From contig NZ_SJDM01000001.1 of the NCBI RefSeq assembly GCF_004761865.1, forward strand, positions 124,001 through 188,000: DNA of 64,000 nucleotides, read 5' to 3'. The notes below the pieces were generated by a model. The model did no database searches. It was not told the DNA's origin and was given only the letters and a program-made list of their open reading frames with translations. Positions 28,221-36,761 of the stretch are shown piece by piece. A program made the position numbers and the translations under genes. Each line of letters opens with the position of its first letter. The first letter of the stretch is position 1. This DNA comes from Crenalkalicoccus roseus. Lineage in GTDB: Bacteria; Pseudomonadota; Alphaproteobacteria; Acetobacterales; Acetobacteraceae.

Positions 28221-29732
28221 ATGAGCGAGACCGGCCCGCTGCTGCTCGCCCTCGACCAGGGCACCACCTCCACCCGCGCCATCCTGTTCGGCCCGGACCT
28301 GCTGCCGCGCGCCGCCGCCCAGCAGGAGCTGCCGCAGCACTTTCCCGCCCCGGGCTGGGTGGAGCACGAGCCGGAGGACATCTGGCAGGGCGCGCTTGCC
28401 ACCCTGCGCGAGGCGATGGCGCGGGCCGGCGCGGCGCCGCGCGACATCGCCGGCATCGGCATCACCAACCAGCGCGAGACGGTGGTGCTGTGGGAGCGCG
28501 CCACCGGCCGCCCCGTGCACCGCGCCATCGTCTGGCAGGACCGCCGCACCGCGGAGGCCTGCGCCGCGCTGCGCGCGCGGGGGGAGGAGGCGCTGCTCAC
28601 CGAGCGCACCGGGCTGCTCGCCGATCCCTACTTCTCCGCCACCAAGCTCGCCTGGCTGCTCGACAACGTCGCAGGGGCACGGGCGGCGGCGGAGCGCGGC
28701 GCGCTCTGCTTCGGCACGGTGGACAGCTTCCTGCTGCACCGCCTGACCGGCGGGCGGGTGCACGCCACCGACGCGACCAACGCCGCGCGCACCCTGCTCT
28801 ACGACATCCGCCGCGGCGCCTGGGACGAGGAGCTGCTGCGCCTGTTCCGCATCCCGGCCGCCATCCTGCCCGAGGTGCGGGACTGCGCCGCCGAGTTCGG
28901 CGCCACCGAGGCGGCGCTGCTCGGCGCGCCGGCGGCGATCCGCGGCATCGCCGGGGACCAGCAGGCGGCGACCATGGGGCAGGCCTGCTTCGCGCCGGGG
29001 ATGCTGAAATCCACCTACGGCACCGGCTGCTTCGCCCTGCTCAACACCGGCGAGACGCCGGTCGCCTCGCGCCGCCGGCTGCTCACCACCGTGGCCTGGC
29101 AGCTCGGCGGCCGGCGCACCTACGCGCTCGAGGGCGCGATCTTCGTCGCCGGCGCGGCGGTGCAGTGGCTGCGCGACGGGCTCGGCATCATCGCCTCGGC
29201 CGCCGAGACGGGGGCGCTGGCGGAACGGGCCGATCCGGCCCAGGCGGTGCATCTGGTGCCGGCCTTCGTCGGCCTCGGCGCGCCCTGGTGGGACGCGGAG
29301 GCGCGCGGCGCGATCTTCGGCCTGACGCGCGCCACGGGGCGGGCGGAGCTGGCCCGCGCGGCGCTGGAGAGCGTGGCCTTCCAGACCAAGGACCTGCTCG
29401 ACGCCATGCGCGCCGACTGGCCGGAGATGGGCGAGACCGTGCTGCGCGTGGACGGCGGCATGGTGGGGAGCGACTGGACCATGCAGTTTCTCGCCGATCT
29501 GCTCGGCGCGCCGGTGGACCGGCCGGTGGTGCGGGAGACGACGGCGCTCGGCGCCGCCTGGCTCGCCGGGCTGCAGGCGGGGCTGCTGCCCCCGCCCGGC
29601 GCCGCCGCGACCCACTGGCGGCTGGAACGCCGCTTCCTGCCGCGCATGGCGCGGGAGGAGGCGGCGCGGCGCCACGCCGGCTGGCTGGACGCGGTGCGCC
29701 GCACCCTGAGCGGCGGGGAGGCGGGGCGATGA
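28221..29732 (+). CDS. glpK: glycerol kinase
   Basis: FGGY-family kinase of 503 residues forming sn-glycerol 3-phosphate from glycerol and ATP. Family motifs: [69 protein letters not shown], and the C-terminal [21 protein letters not shown]. No glpF or glpD lies beside it. The stop overlaps the next start by ATGA, so it is coupled to an AtuA-family gene, an unusual partner. Confidence 0.95.
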   Translation: MSETGPLLLALDQGTTSTRAILFGPDLLPRAAAQQELPQHFPAPGWVEHEPEDIWQGALATLREAMARAGAAPRDIAGIGITNQRETVVLWERATGRPVHRAIVWQDRRTAEACAALRARGEEALLTERTGLLADPYFSATKLAWLLDNVAGARAAAERGALCFGTVDSFLLHRLTGGRVHATDATNAARTLLYDIRRGAWDEELLRLFRIPAAILPEVRDCAAEFGATEAALLGAPAAIRGIAGDQQAATMGQACFAPGMLKSTYGTGCFALLNTGETPVASRRRLLTTVAWQLGGRRTYALEGAIFVAGAAVQWLRDGLGIIASAAETGALAERADPAQAVHLVPAFVGLGAPWWDAEARGAIFGLTRATGRAELARAALESVAFQTKDLLDAMRADWPEMGETVLRVDGGMVGSDWTMQFLADLLGAPVDRPVVRETTALGAAWLAGLQAGLLPPPGAAATHWRLERRFLPRMAREEAARRHAGWLDAVRRTLSGGEAGR

Positions 29733-31111
29733 GCGGCACCTTCCTGGTCGGCAACGGTGCCGGCTTCTCCGGCGACCGGGTGGACGCGCCGATCCCGGTG
29801 GTGCGCACCCTGGTGCGGCGCGGCCTGCCGGCCGCGCTGTTCTTCGAGACGCTCGGCGAGCGCACCGTGGCGCTGGCCCAGCTCGAACGCCGCCGCGACC
29901 CGGAGGCCGGCTACGAGCCCATGCTCGAACGCCTGCTGGAGCCGATCCTGGAGGCGTGCTTCCGCCACCGCATCCCGATCCTCGGCAATTTCGGCGCCGC
30001 CAACCCGCCGGCGGCGGCGCGGCTGGTGGCGCGGCTGGCGCTGCGCCTTGGCCTGCCCGACCTCCGCATCGGCCTCGTCGCCGGCGACGACGTGATGGGG
30101 CGCATCGCCCTCGACCAGCTTCCGGTGCACGAGGCGGATGGCAGCCTGGACATGCGCACCGCGCGCCTCGTCGCCGCCAACGCCTATATCGGCGCGCGGC
30201 CGCTGGCCGAGGCGCTGGCCCGGGGCGCCGACGTGGTGGTGGCGGGGCGCACCTCGGACCCCGCGCTCGCCATCGCGCCGCTCGCGCACCATTTCGGCTG
30301 GGCCTGGGACGACTGGGAGAAGCTGGCGCTCGGCGCCGCCTGCGGCCACCTGCTGGAATGCGGCAGCCAGGTCACGGGCGGCGTGTTCTGGGACCCCGGC
30401 GTCAAGGACATCCCCGACCCCGCCGACATCGGCTTCCCGATCGCCGAGGTGACGGCGGCGGGCGGCCTCATCGTCACCAAGGCGGAGGACACGGGCGGGG
30501 TCTTGGACCTGCGCACGGTGAAGGAGCAGCTCCTCTACGAGCTGCACGACCCGGCGCGCTACGTCACCCCCGACGTGGTGCTCGACATCACGGAGTGCAC
30601 GCTGGAGCAGGCGGGGCGCGACCGCGTGGCGGTGCGCGGCCTCATCGGCCACCCGGCGCCCGAGACGCTGAAGGTGACGGCGAGCTTCGAGGGAAGCTGG
30701 CTCGGGGAGGGCGAGGTCTCGGTCGCCGGCCCCAACGCGCTGGCCCGTGCCCGCGCCACGGCCGATGTGCTGCTGCAGCGCCTGGAGCGGCGCGGCCTGC
30801 CGGTGCGCGCGCGGGTGGACCTGATCGGCGTCGCCTCGGTGCACGATTCAGACGCGGGCGCGCTGTGGCGGAGCTACCGGGGGCCGGAGCCGCCGGAAGT
30901 GCGCATCCGCCTCGCCGCGGAGGGCGCCGACCGGGACGCGGTGGACCAGGCGGCGCGGGAGGTGCTGGCGCTGCTGTGCTGCGGCACGGCGGGCACGGGC
31001 GGGGCGCGCTGGCGCGTGACGCCGCGCATCCTGACCCGCAGCTACCTGGTGCTGCGCGAGCGCGTGCCCACCACCGTCAGCGTGGCGACGGCACGGGAGA
31101 TGGCGGCATGA
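29729..31111 (+). CDS. AtuA-family (DUF1446) protein
   Basis: A 460-residue protein of the acyclic terpene utilisation AtuA family. Recognisable stretches include [71 protein letters not shown] and [12 protein letters not shown]. Members occur in acyclic terpene and other branched-chain acid degradation, but the reaction is not established. Start ATG 29729 overlaps the glpK stop, and the end overlaps the next gene by ATGA. Confidence 0.87.
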   Translation: MSGTFLVGNGAGFSGDRVDAPIPVVRTLVRRGLPAALFFETLGERTVALAQLERRRDPEAGYEPMLERLLEPILEACFRHRIPILGNFGAANPPAAARLVARLALRLGLPDLRIGLVAGDDVMGRIALDQLPVHEADGSLDMRTARLVAANAYIGARPLAEALARGADVVVAGRTSDPALAIAPLAHHFGWAWDDWEKLALGAACGHLLECGSQVTGGVFWDPGVKDIPDPADIGFPIAEVTAAGGLIVTKAEDTGGVLDLRTVKEQLLYELHDPARYVTPDVVLDITECTLEQAGRDRVAVRGLIGHPAPETLKVTASFEGSWLGEGEVSVAGPNALARARATADVLLQRLERRGLPVRARVDLIGVASVHDSDAGALWRSYRGPEPPEVRIRLAAEGADRDAVDQAAREVLALLCCGTAGTGGARWRVTPRILTRSYLVLRERVPTTVSVATAREMAA

Positions 31112-31473
31112 GCGGATCGCCTTCGGGGGCGGAGGGCGGGCTGGTGGAGGTGCCCCTGCACGTCCTCGCGCACAGCCGCGCCGGGGACAAGGGCAACCGC
31201 CTCAACCTGTCGCTCATCCCCTACCGGCCGGAACTCTACCCGATCCTCGCGGAGCAGGTGACGGAGGCGCGGGTGCTGGCGCTGTTCCGCCACCGTGGCG
31301 CGACGCGCTGCACGCGCTACGACCTGCCGCGCCTCGGCGCCTTCAACTTCGTGGTGGACGACGTGCTGGAGGGGGGCGTGAACGGCAGCCTGAACCTCGA
31401 CGGCCACGGCAAGACCCACTCCTTCCGCCTGCTGTCGCTGACGGTGCGGGTGCCGGGGGCGCTGGCGCCATGA
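31108..31473 (+). CDS. AtuA-like C-terminal (ferredoxin-fold) domain protein
   Basis: A 121-residue protein matching the C-terminal domain found fused to DUF1446 in many AtuA proteins: VPLHVLAHSRAGDKGNRLNLSLI, LFRHRGATRCTRYDLPRLGAFNFVVDDVLEGGV and SLNLDGHGKTHS. Here it is a separate coupled cistron (ATGA), so the two products probably form one complex. Confidence 0.85.
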   Translation: MSGSPSGAEGGLVEVPLHVLAHSRAGDKGNRLNLSLIPYRPELYPILAEQVTEARVLALFRHRGATRCTRYDLPRLGAFNFVVDDVLEGGVNGSLNLDGHGKTHSFRLLSLTVRVPGALAP

Positions 31474-31530
31474 GGAGGCGGGTTGCGCCGCCCCCGGCGG
31501 CCACGTAACGTCCAAGGCGGGAGACGCCCG

Positions 31531-32766
31531 ATGGAAGCGCAGGCCGATGCCGCGGAGCTGGCAGAGAGGTTCGACCTCGCCGCGCTGCCCCTCGCTTTCT
31601 ACGAGGACCCCTACCCGACCTACCGCGCGCTGCGCGCCCGCGCGCCGGTGAAGCGCCTGCCGGACGGCTCGGTGTTCCTGACGCGCTGGGCCGACCTCGA
31701 CCGCGTCTATCGCGACACGCGCACCTTCCTCTCCGACAAGACGGTGGAATTCGCGCCGAAATTCGGCGTCGGCACGCCGCTCTACGAGCACCACACCACC
31801 TCCCTGGTGTTCAACGACCCGCCGCTGCACACCCGCGTGCGGCGCCTGATCATGGGTGCGCTGACGCCGCGCGCCATTGCCGGCATGGAGCCGGCGCTCA
31901 CCCGCTTGGTGGACGGGCTGCTGGACCGGATGCAGGCGAGGGGCCCGCGCGCCGACCTGATCGAGGACTACGCGGCGGCGATTCCGGTCGAGGTGATCGG
32001 CAACCTGCTCGGCGTGCCGCATGAGGAGCGGGGGCCGCTGCGCGAATGGTCGCTCGCCATCCTCGGCGCGCTGGAGCCGGTGCTGTCGCCGGAGGCGGAG
32101 GCGCGCGGCAACCGGGCGGTGGCGGCGTTCCTCGACTACCTGCGCGGCCTGGTGGCGCGCCGCCGCGCCGCGCCCGGGGACCCGCAGACCGACGTGCTCA
32201 CCCGGCTGATCCAGGGCGAGGCGGGCGGCGAGCGGCTGACCGAGCGGGAGCTGCTGCACAACTGCATCTTCCTGCTCAACGCCGGGCACGAGACCACCAC
32301 CAACCTGATCGGCAACGGACTGGAGCTGCTGCTCCGCTTCCCCGGGGAGCGCGCGCGCCTCCTGGCCGAGCCCGGCCTGATCCGGACGGCGGTGGAGGAG
32401 TTCCTGCGCTACGAGAGTTCCAACCAGCTCGGCAACCGCCGCCTGGCGGCGGAGGCGGAGATCGGCGGCACGACGCTGCCGGCAGGCACCTACCTGCATC
32501 TCTGCATCGGCGCGGCCAACCGCGACCCGGCGCAGTTCCCGGATCCGGAGCGGCTGGACATCGCCCGCCAGCCCAACCGCCACCTCGCCTTCGGCGCCGG
32601 CGCGCACCAGTGCGCGGGCCTCGCCCTCGCCCGCCTCGAGGGGCAGGTGGCGATCGCCCGCTTCCTCGCCCGCTTCCCGCGCTACGCGGCGGAGGGGAAG
32701 CCGGTGCGCGGCGGCCGCGCGCGCTTCCGCGGCTTCCTCTCCCTGCCCGTTCGGCTCTGGCCCTGA
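31531..32766 (+). CDS. cytochrome P450
   Basis: Soluble haem monooxygenase of 411 residues. The I-helix oxygen motif is LNAGHETT, the K-helix ExxR is EFLR, and the haem-binding loop is FGAGAHQCAGLALARLEGQ. Bacterial class-I type, needing a ferredoxin and reductase that are not in the window. ATG 31531 is used because the upstream 16 residues are Arg/Pro-rich and a GGCGGGAG ribosome site precedes it. Substrate unknown. Confidence 0.94.
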   Translation: MEAQADAAELAERFDLAALPLAFYEDPYPTYRALRARAPVKRLPDGSVFLTRWADLDRVYRDTRTFLSDKTVEFAPKFGVGTPLYEHHTTSLVFNDPPLHTRVRRLIMGALTPRAIAGMEPALTRLVDGLLDRMQARGPRADLIEDYAAAIPVEVIGNLLGVPHEERGPLREWSLAILGALEPVLSPEAEARGNRAVAAFLDYLRGLVARRRAAPGDPQTDVLTRLIQGEAGGERLTERELLHNCIFLLNAGHETTTNLIGNGLELLLRFPGERARLLAEPGLIRTAVEEFLRYESSNQLGNRRLAAEAEIGGTTLPAGTYLHLCIGAANRDPAQFPDPERLDIARQPNRHLAFGAGAHQCAGLALARLEGQVAIARFLARFPRYAAEGKPVRGGRARFRGFLSLPVRLWP

Positions 32767-32790
32767 CCCCCTCTCGGAGACGTCCCCGCG

Positions 32791-33753
32791 ATGCACCGCC
32801 GCACGCTCCTCGCCGCCGCCCTGGCCTCCCTGCCCGCCGCCGCCCTGGCTGCCTGGCCCGAGCGGCCGCTGCGCTGGCTGGTGGGCTACCCGGCGGGCGG
32901 GGGGACGGACGTGCTGGCGCGGCTGCTCGCCGCCTCGCTCTCGCGGCGCCTCGGCCAGCCGGTGGTGGTGGAGAACCGCCCCGGCGCCGCCACCAACATC
33001 GCCGCCGAGGCCGCGGCACGCGCGGAGCCCGACGGCTACACCGTGTTCACCGCCGGCAACGAGACGCTGGTGTTCAACCCGGCGCTCTACCGGACCCTCG
33101 CCTTCGACGTGGACCGCGACCTCCGCCCGCTCGGCCTGATGGCGCGCTTCCACCTGGTTCTGGCGGCGCAGCCGGGCAGCGCGATCGGCTCGGCGCGGGA
33201 CTTCGTGGAGGCGGCGCGGGCGCAGGAGGGGCGGCTGACCTACGGCAGCCCCGGCATCGGCAGCCCGCACCACTTGGCGATGGAGCGGTTGACGCGCGAC
33301 CTCGGCATCCGCCTGACGCACGTGCCCTACCGCGGCATGGCGCCGGTGATGAACGACCTGATGGCCGGCGTGGTGGAGTGCGGCATCGTGGACATCGCCG
33401 CGGGCGGCGCCGTGCTGCGCGCCGGGCGCATCCGCCCGCTCGCCCTCTGCTCCGAGGCGCGGCACCCGAGCCTGCCGGAAGTGCCGACGGTGGCCGAGGC
33501 GCTTGGCCTGCAGGGCTTCACCGCCTTCGCCTGGCAGGGGCTGACGGCGCCCGCGCGCACGCCGGACGCGATCGCGGCGCGGCTGACCGAGGCGCTGGCC
33601 GCCGCTCTGGCCGAGCCCGCGGTGCAGGCGCGCATGGGCGAGATCGGCCTGGAACCCCTCTCGGGCGGCCCGTCGGAATACCGCGCCATGATCGAGGCCG
33701 AGCGCGCCATCTACTGGCCGCTGATCCGCGACCTCGGCCTCAGGCTGGACTGA
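32791..33753 (+). CDS. Bug-family solute-binding protein
   Basis: TctC/Bug periplasmic receptor, 320 residues. Signal peptide at about 1-20, then WPERPLRWLVGYPAGGGTDVLARLLA, VVENRPGAATNIAAEAAARAEPDGYT, THVPYRGMAPVMNDLMAGVVECGIVD. It follows the P450 by 24 bases on the same strand and may be cotranscribed with the glpK-AtuA-P450 group. Ligand unknown. Confidence 0.92.
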   Translation: MHRRTLLAAALASLPAAALAAWPERPLRWLVGYPAGGGTDVLARLLAASLSRRLGQPVVVENRPGAATNIAAEAAARAEPDGYTVFTAGNETLVFNPALYRTLAFDVDRDLRPLGLMARFHLVLAAQPGSAIGSARDFVEAARAQEGRLTYGSPGIGSPHHLAMERLTRDLGIRLTHVPYRGMAPVMNDLMAGVVECGIVDIAAGGAVLRAGRIRPLALCSEARHPSLPEVPTVAEALGLQGFTAFAWQGLTAPARTPDAIAARLTEALAAALAEPAVQARMGEIGLEPLSGGPSEYRAMIEAERAIYWPLIRDLGLRLD

Positions 33754-33783
33754 CCCCGCGGCCGGGCGGAGGCGGCCCCGCCG

Positions 33784-35211
33784 TCAGAGGCGTCGCGCGC
33801 GCCGCGCCTTCGCGTATTCCGCCATGAAGGTGCGCCCCTGCGGCACCGGCAAATCCCGCCCCCTGGTCCAGCCCCCCGCGAGGGGGAACGAGCGGAACGC
33901 GCCGCGGCCGCGGCCGAGCAGGCCAAGCAGGCCCGCCGCCGCGCGCGTCGCCAGCCGGTACAGCGCCGGGCGGCGCGCGAGGAAGCCCCAGAGGGCGAGG
34001 TTCGAGCGCACCGCCGCCGGCACCAGGTGGCGCTCGAACTCGCGCTCGCGCCAGTGGCGCATCATCTTCGGCAGCGGGATCTTCATCGGGCAGACGCTCT
34101 CGCAGCGGCCGCAGAAGGTGGAGGCGTTGGGCAGGTGCCCGGCCTTGTCCACGCCGATCAGCGAGGGGGTGAGCACCGCGCCCATCGGCCCCGGATAGAC
34201 CCAGCCGTAGGAGTGCCCGCCCACCGCGCCATAGACCGGGCAGTGGTTCATGCAGGCGGCGCAGCGGATGCAGCGCAGCATCTCCTGGAACTCGGTGCCG
34301 ATCATGTTGGACCGGCCGTTGTCCACCAGCACCACGTGGTACTCCTCGGGCCCGTCGAGGTCGCCCGGGCGCCGCGCGCCGGTGGAGAAGGTGGTGTAGA
34401 CGGAGAAGTCCTGGCCCGTGGCGCTGCGCGCGAGCAGGCGCAGCAGCGCGCAGCAATCCTCGAGCGTCGGGACCACCTTCTCGATGCTGGCGAGCACGAC
34501 ATGGACGCGCGGCAGGGTCTGCGTCAGGTCGCCATTGCCCTCGTTGGTGACGATGACGCTGCTGCCGGTCTCGGCGATCAGGAAATTGGCGCCGGTGATG
34601 CCGACATCGGCGGCGAGGAAGCGGTCGCGCAGCCGCGTCCGCGCCTCGGTCAGGATGTCGCGCCGCTCGGCGAACACCCGGTCGGCGGGCAGGTCGGTGT
34701 GGGAGCGGCGGAAGCTCTCCTCCCAGTCCTCGCGGTTGAGGTGGAAGGCGGGGGCGATGATGTGGGAGGGCGGCTCGCGCCGGAGCTGGAGGATGTACTC
34801 GCCGAGGTCGGTCTCCACCGGGGTGATGCCGTTGGCCTCCAGGTGGTCGTTGATCCCGAGCTCCTCGGAGATCATGGACTTGCCCTTGGTGACGGTGCGC
34901 GCGCCGGCGGCGCGGCAGATCGCGAGCACGGCGGCGCGGGCGTCCTCGGCCGTGGCGCACCAGTGCACCGTCCCGCCGGCCTTCTCGACATTGGCGGCGT
35001 AGGTCTCGAGGTAGAAGTCGAGGTTGGCCAGGGTGTGGTTCTTGATGTCGCGCCCGATCTCGCGCAGCCGCTCGAACTCCGGCAGGCCGGCGACGGCGGC
35101 GGCGCGGCGCGCGAGGAAGGCGCCCTTGGCGGTGCCGAGCGCCTTCTGCAGCCCGGCATCGGCCAGGGCGCGCGCGGCGTTCTCCTTGAAGCGGGGCGAG
35201 GTGACGTGCAC
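33784..35211 (-). CDS. lutB: lactate utilisation iron-sulfur protein LutB
   Basis: A 475-residue protein of the LutB/YkgF family, part of the LutABC L-lactate oxidation complex. An N-terminal LUD domain (VTKGKSMISEELGINDHLEANGI, NFLIAETGSSVIVTNEGNGDL) is followed by two [4Fe-4S] motifs, CIRCAACMNHCPVY and CGRCESVCPMKIPLP. LutC is encoded 8 kb away (43259-43960) and no lutA is in the window. It is convergent with the Bug gene, and its start is 53 bases from the end of the MarR gene. Confidence 0.93.
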   Translation of the reverse strand: MHVTSPRFKENAARALADAGLQKALGTAKGAFLARRAAAVAGLPEFERLREIGRDIKNHTLANLDFYLETYAANVEKAGGTVHWCATAEDARAAVLAICRAAGARTVTKGKSMISEELGINDHLEANGITPVETDLGEYILQLRREPPSHIIAPAFHLNREDWEESFRRSHTDLPADRVFAERRDILTEARTRLRDRFLAADVGITGANFLIAETGSSVIVTNEGNGDLTQTLPRVHVVLASIEKVVPTLEDCCALLRLLARSATGQDFSVYTTFSTGARRPGDLDGPEEYHVVLVDNGRSNMIGTEFQEMLRCIRCAACMNHCPVYGAVGGHSYGWVYPGPMGAVLTPSLIGVDKAGHLPNASTFCGRCESVCPMKIPLPKMMRHWREREFERHLVPAAVRSNLALWGFLARRPALYRLATRAAAGLLGLLGRGRGAFRSFPLAGGWTRGRDLPVPQGRTFMAEYAKARRARRL

Positions 35212-35263
35212 GGGCGGGGGCGCTCCTGTCTCGGCGCGAATGTAGCGCGCCGCGCGGGGCGGG

Positions 35264-35725
35264 TCAGGGGGCGGGCCCGCTTCCCTGGGAGAGGGCGCGC
35301 AGCGCGCCCCGCAGCGCGTCGGGGCTCAGTCCCGGCAGCCCGGCCTCGACGGCCTGATGCACCGCGCGCCAGATCGGCACGGCCGCCGCCAGCACGCTGC
35401 GGCCGCTGTCGGTCAGGGCGAGGAGGCGGCTGCGGCGGTCGGCGGGATCGGCCGCGATCGCCACCAGGCCGTCGCGGACGAGCGGCTTCAGCGCCGCGGT
35501 CAGGGTGGTGCGGTCCATCGCCAGCAGCCGCGCGACCGGGCCCATCGCCACCGGCGCGGGCCGGTTCAGCGCCATCAGCAGTGAGAACTGCCCGTTGGTC
35601 AGGCCGACCGGCCGCAGCGCCTCGTCGAACCGCCGCGCCAGCGCCCGCGCCGCGCGCTGGACGTGCAGGCAGAGGCAGGTGTCGCGCACCTCCAGCGTGG
35701 TCTCGAACGGGAGGGCGGTTGACAT
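35264..35725 (-). CDS. MarR-family transcriptional regulator
   Basis: A 153-residue winged-helix repressor: LTNGQFSLLMALNRPAPVAMGPVARLLAMDRTTLTAALKPLVRDGLVAIAADPADRRSRLLALT contains the HTH and wing. Cysteines near the N-terminus (DTCLCLH) are typical of a subgroup that may sense thiol stress. It is divergent from a DUF1428 gene across a palindromic site, so it likely controls that gene and itself. Confidence 0.92.
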   Translation of the reverse strand: MSTALPFETTLEVRDTCLCLHVQRAARALARRFDEALRPVGLTNGQFSLLMALNRPAPVAMGPVARLLAMDRTTLTAALKPLVRDGLVAIAADPADRRSRLLALTDSGRSVLAAAVPIWRAVHQAVEAGLPGLSPDALRGALRALSQGSGPAP

Positions 35726-35748
35726 GGGCCAGATATGTTGATATCAAC
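35719..35748 (+). promoter_or_regulatory. promoter of the DUF1428 gene with overlapping MarR operator
   Basis: TTGACA (35719-35724) and TATCAA (35742-35747) are 17 bases apart. The perfect 12-base palindrome GTTGATATCAAC (35737-35748) covers the -10 element. This is a textbook arrangement for repression by the divergent MarR protein. Confidence 0.7.
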
Positions 35749-35804
35749 TCATCCCGTCAAGGACGGCCGGACGCCGCCGGTCCAGCAAGGGGAGAAGGAC
35801 GGAA

Positions 35805-36158
35805 ATGACCTATGTGGACGGGTTCGTGGTGGCCGTGCCTGCCGCCAACCGGGAAAGCTACCGCCGCTTCGCCGCCGAGGCCGCGCCCCTGTTCAAGGAA
35901 TTCGGCGCCACCCGCTTCGTCGAGTGCTGGGGCGACGACGTGCCCGAGGGCAAGCTCACGGATTTCCGGCGCGCCGTGCAGGCGAAGGACGACGAGGTCG
36001 TGGTGTTCAGCTGGATCGAATACCCCTCCAAGGAGGTCCGCGACGCCGCGCACGCGCGGATGAAGGAGGATCCGCGCATGGGGGCGATGGGCGGGGAGAT
36101 GCCCTTCGACGGCAAGCGGATGATCTTCGGCGGCTTCCTGCCGATCCTCGACGTCTGA
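35805..36158 (+). CDS. DUF1428 family protein
   Basis: A 117-residue YbaA-like protein: YVDGFVVAVPAANRESYRRFAAEAAPLFKEFGATRFVECWGDDVPEG and KDDEVVVFSWIEYPSKEVRDAAH are family hallmarks. The fold is a ferredoxin-like (dimeric alpha-beta barrel) type of unknown function. It diverges from MarR and precedes a VOC protein; MarR-DUF1428-VOC neighbours are common, suggesting a small stress or antibiotic-response unit. Confidence 0.88.
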   Translation: MTYVDGFVVAVPAANRESYRRFAAEAAPLFKEFGATRFVECWGDDVPEGKLTDFRRAVQAKDDEVVVFSWIEYPSKEVRDAAHARMKEDPRMGAMGGEMPFDGKRMIFGGFLPILDV

Positions 36159-36196
36159 GGGGCACGGCCCGGCCCGCGGGCGAGGGAGGAGCCGGG

Positions 36197-36679
36197 ATGG
36201 CGAGGATCACGCAGCACCTCTGGTTCGAGAAGGACATGGAGGCGGCCGTCCGCTTCTATGCCGCGCTCATTCCCGGCTCCTCGGTGGAATGGATCTCCGC
36301 CCTGCCGGCCGACACGCCCGCCGGGCCCGCGGGCAGCGTCCGCATCGCCTCCTTCACCCTCGGCGACCAGCGCTACATGGCGATCGAGGCCGGCCCGCTC
36401 GACGCGTTCAACCACAGCTTCTCCGTCCTGGTCGAATGCGACACCCAGGCCGAGATCGACCGCCTGTGGGAGGCGCTGGCGGACGGCGGCTCGGTCGAGC
36501 AGTGCGGCTGGCTGCGCGACCGCTGGGGCCTCTGCTGGCAGATCGCGCCGAGGCGCCTGGGCGAGCTGCTGCGCGATCCCGACCGCGGCAGGGCGCGGCG
36601 CGTCGCCGAAGCAATGCTCGGCATGACGAAGCTCGACCTCGGCGCGCTGGAGGCGGCGGCCCGGGTCGGGCCCGGCTGA
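36197..36679 (+). CDS. VOC family (PhnB/3-demethylubiquinone-type) protein
   Basis: A 160-residue vicinal-oxygen-chelate protein: HLWFEKDMEAAVRFYAALIPGSSVEW, FTLGDQRYMAIEAGPLDAFNHSFSVLVEC and CGWLRDRWGLCWQIAPRRLGELL match the YjdN/PhnB-type subfamily. Enzymatic activity is unproven for most of these. ATG 36197 has a GAGGAG ribosome site; the longer upstream frame is shadow. Likely cotranscribed with DUF1428 (38-base gap). Confidence 0.87.
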   Translation: MARITQHLWFEKDMEAAVRFYAALIPGSSVEWISALPADTPAGPAGSVRIASFTLGDQRYMAIEAGPLDAFNHSFSVLVECDTQAEIDRLWEALADGGSVEQCGWLRDRWGLCWQIAPRRLGELLRDPDRGRARRVAEAMLGMTKLDLGALEAAARVGPG

Positions 36680-36686
36680 GCCGGGG

Positions 36687-36727
36687 TCGCGCTCCCGCCC
36701 GGTTCCGGCCCGCCGCCATCTGTCCTA
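36687..36727 (-). repeat. dispersed intergenic repeat, copy G (short)
   Basis: The reverse complement reads TAGGACAGATGGCGGCGGGC then CGGAACCGGGCGGGAGCGCGA. It shares the layout and CGGGAGCG block of copies E and F, 34 bases before the next start codon. Confidence 0.5.
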
Positions 36728-36761
36728 GCCTTGCGCCCCGCGGAACAGGAGGGGACGCGCC

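Noticed and set aside
28082-31111. Single 1009-codon plus-strand protein
   Set aside because: Only the last 460 codons (from 29729) encode a protein family; the earlier part is a shadow of glpK in another frame.
31108-31125. AGCGGATCG after the ATG of the AtuA C-terminal gene as another repeat copy
   Set aside because: Only nine bases match, without the TAGAG part, and it lies within coding sequence.
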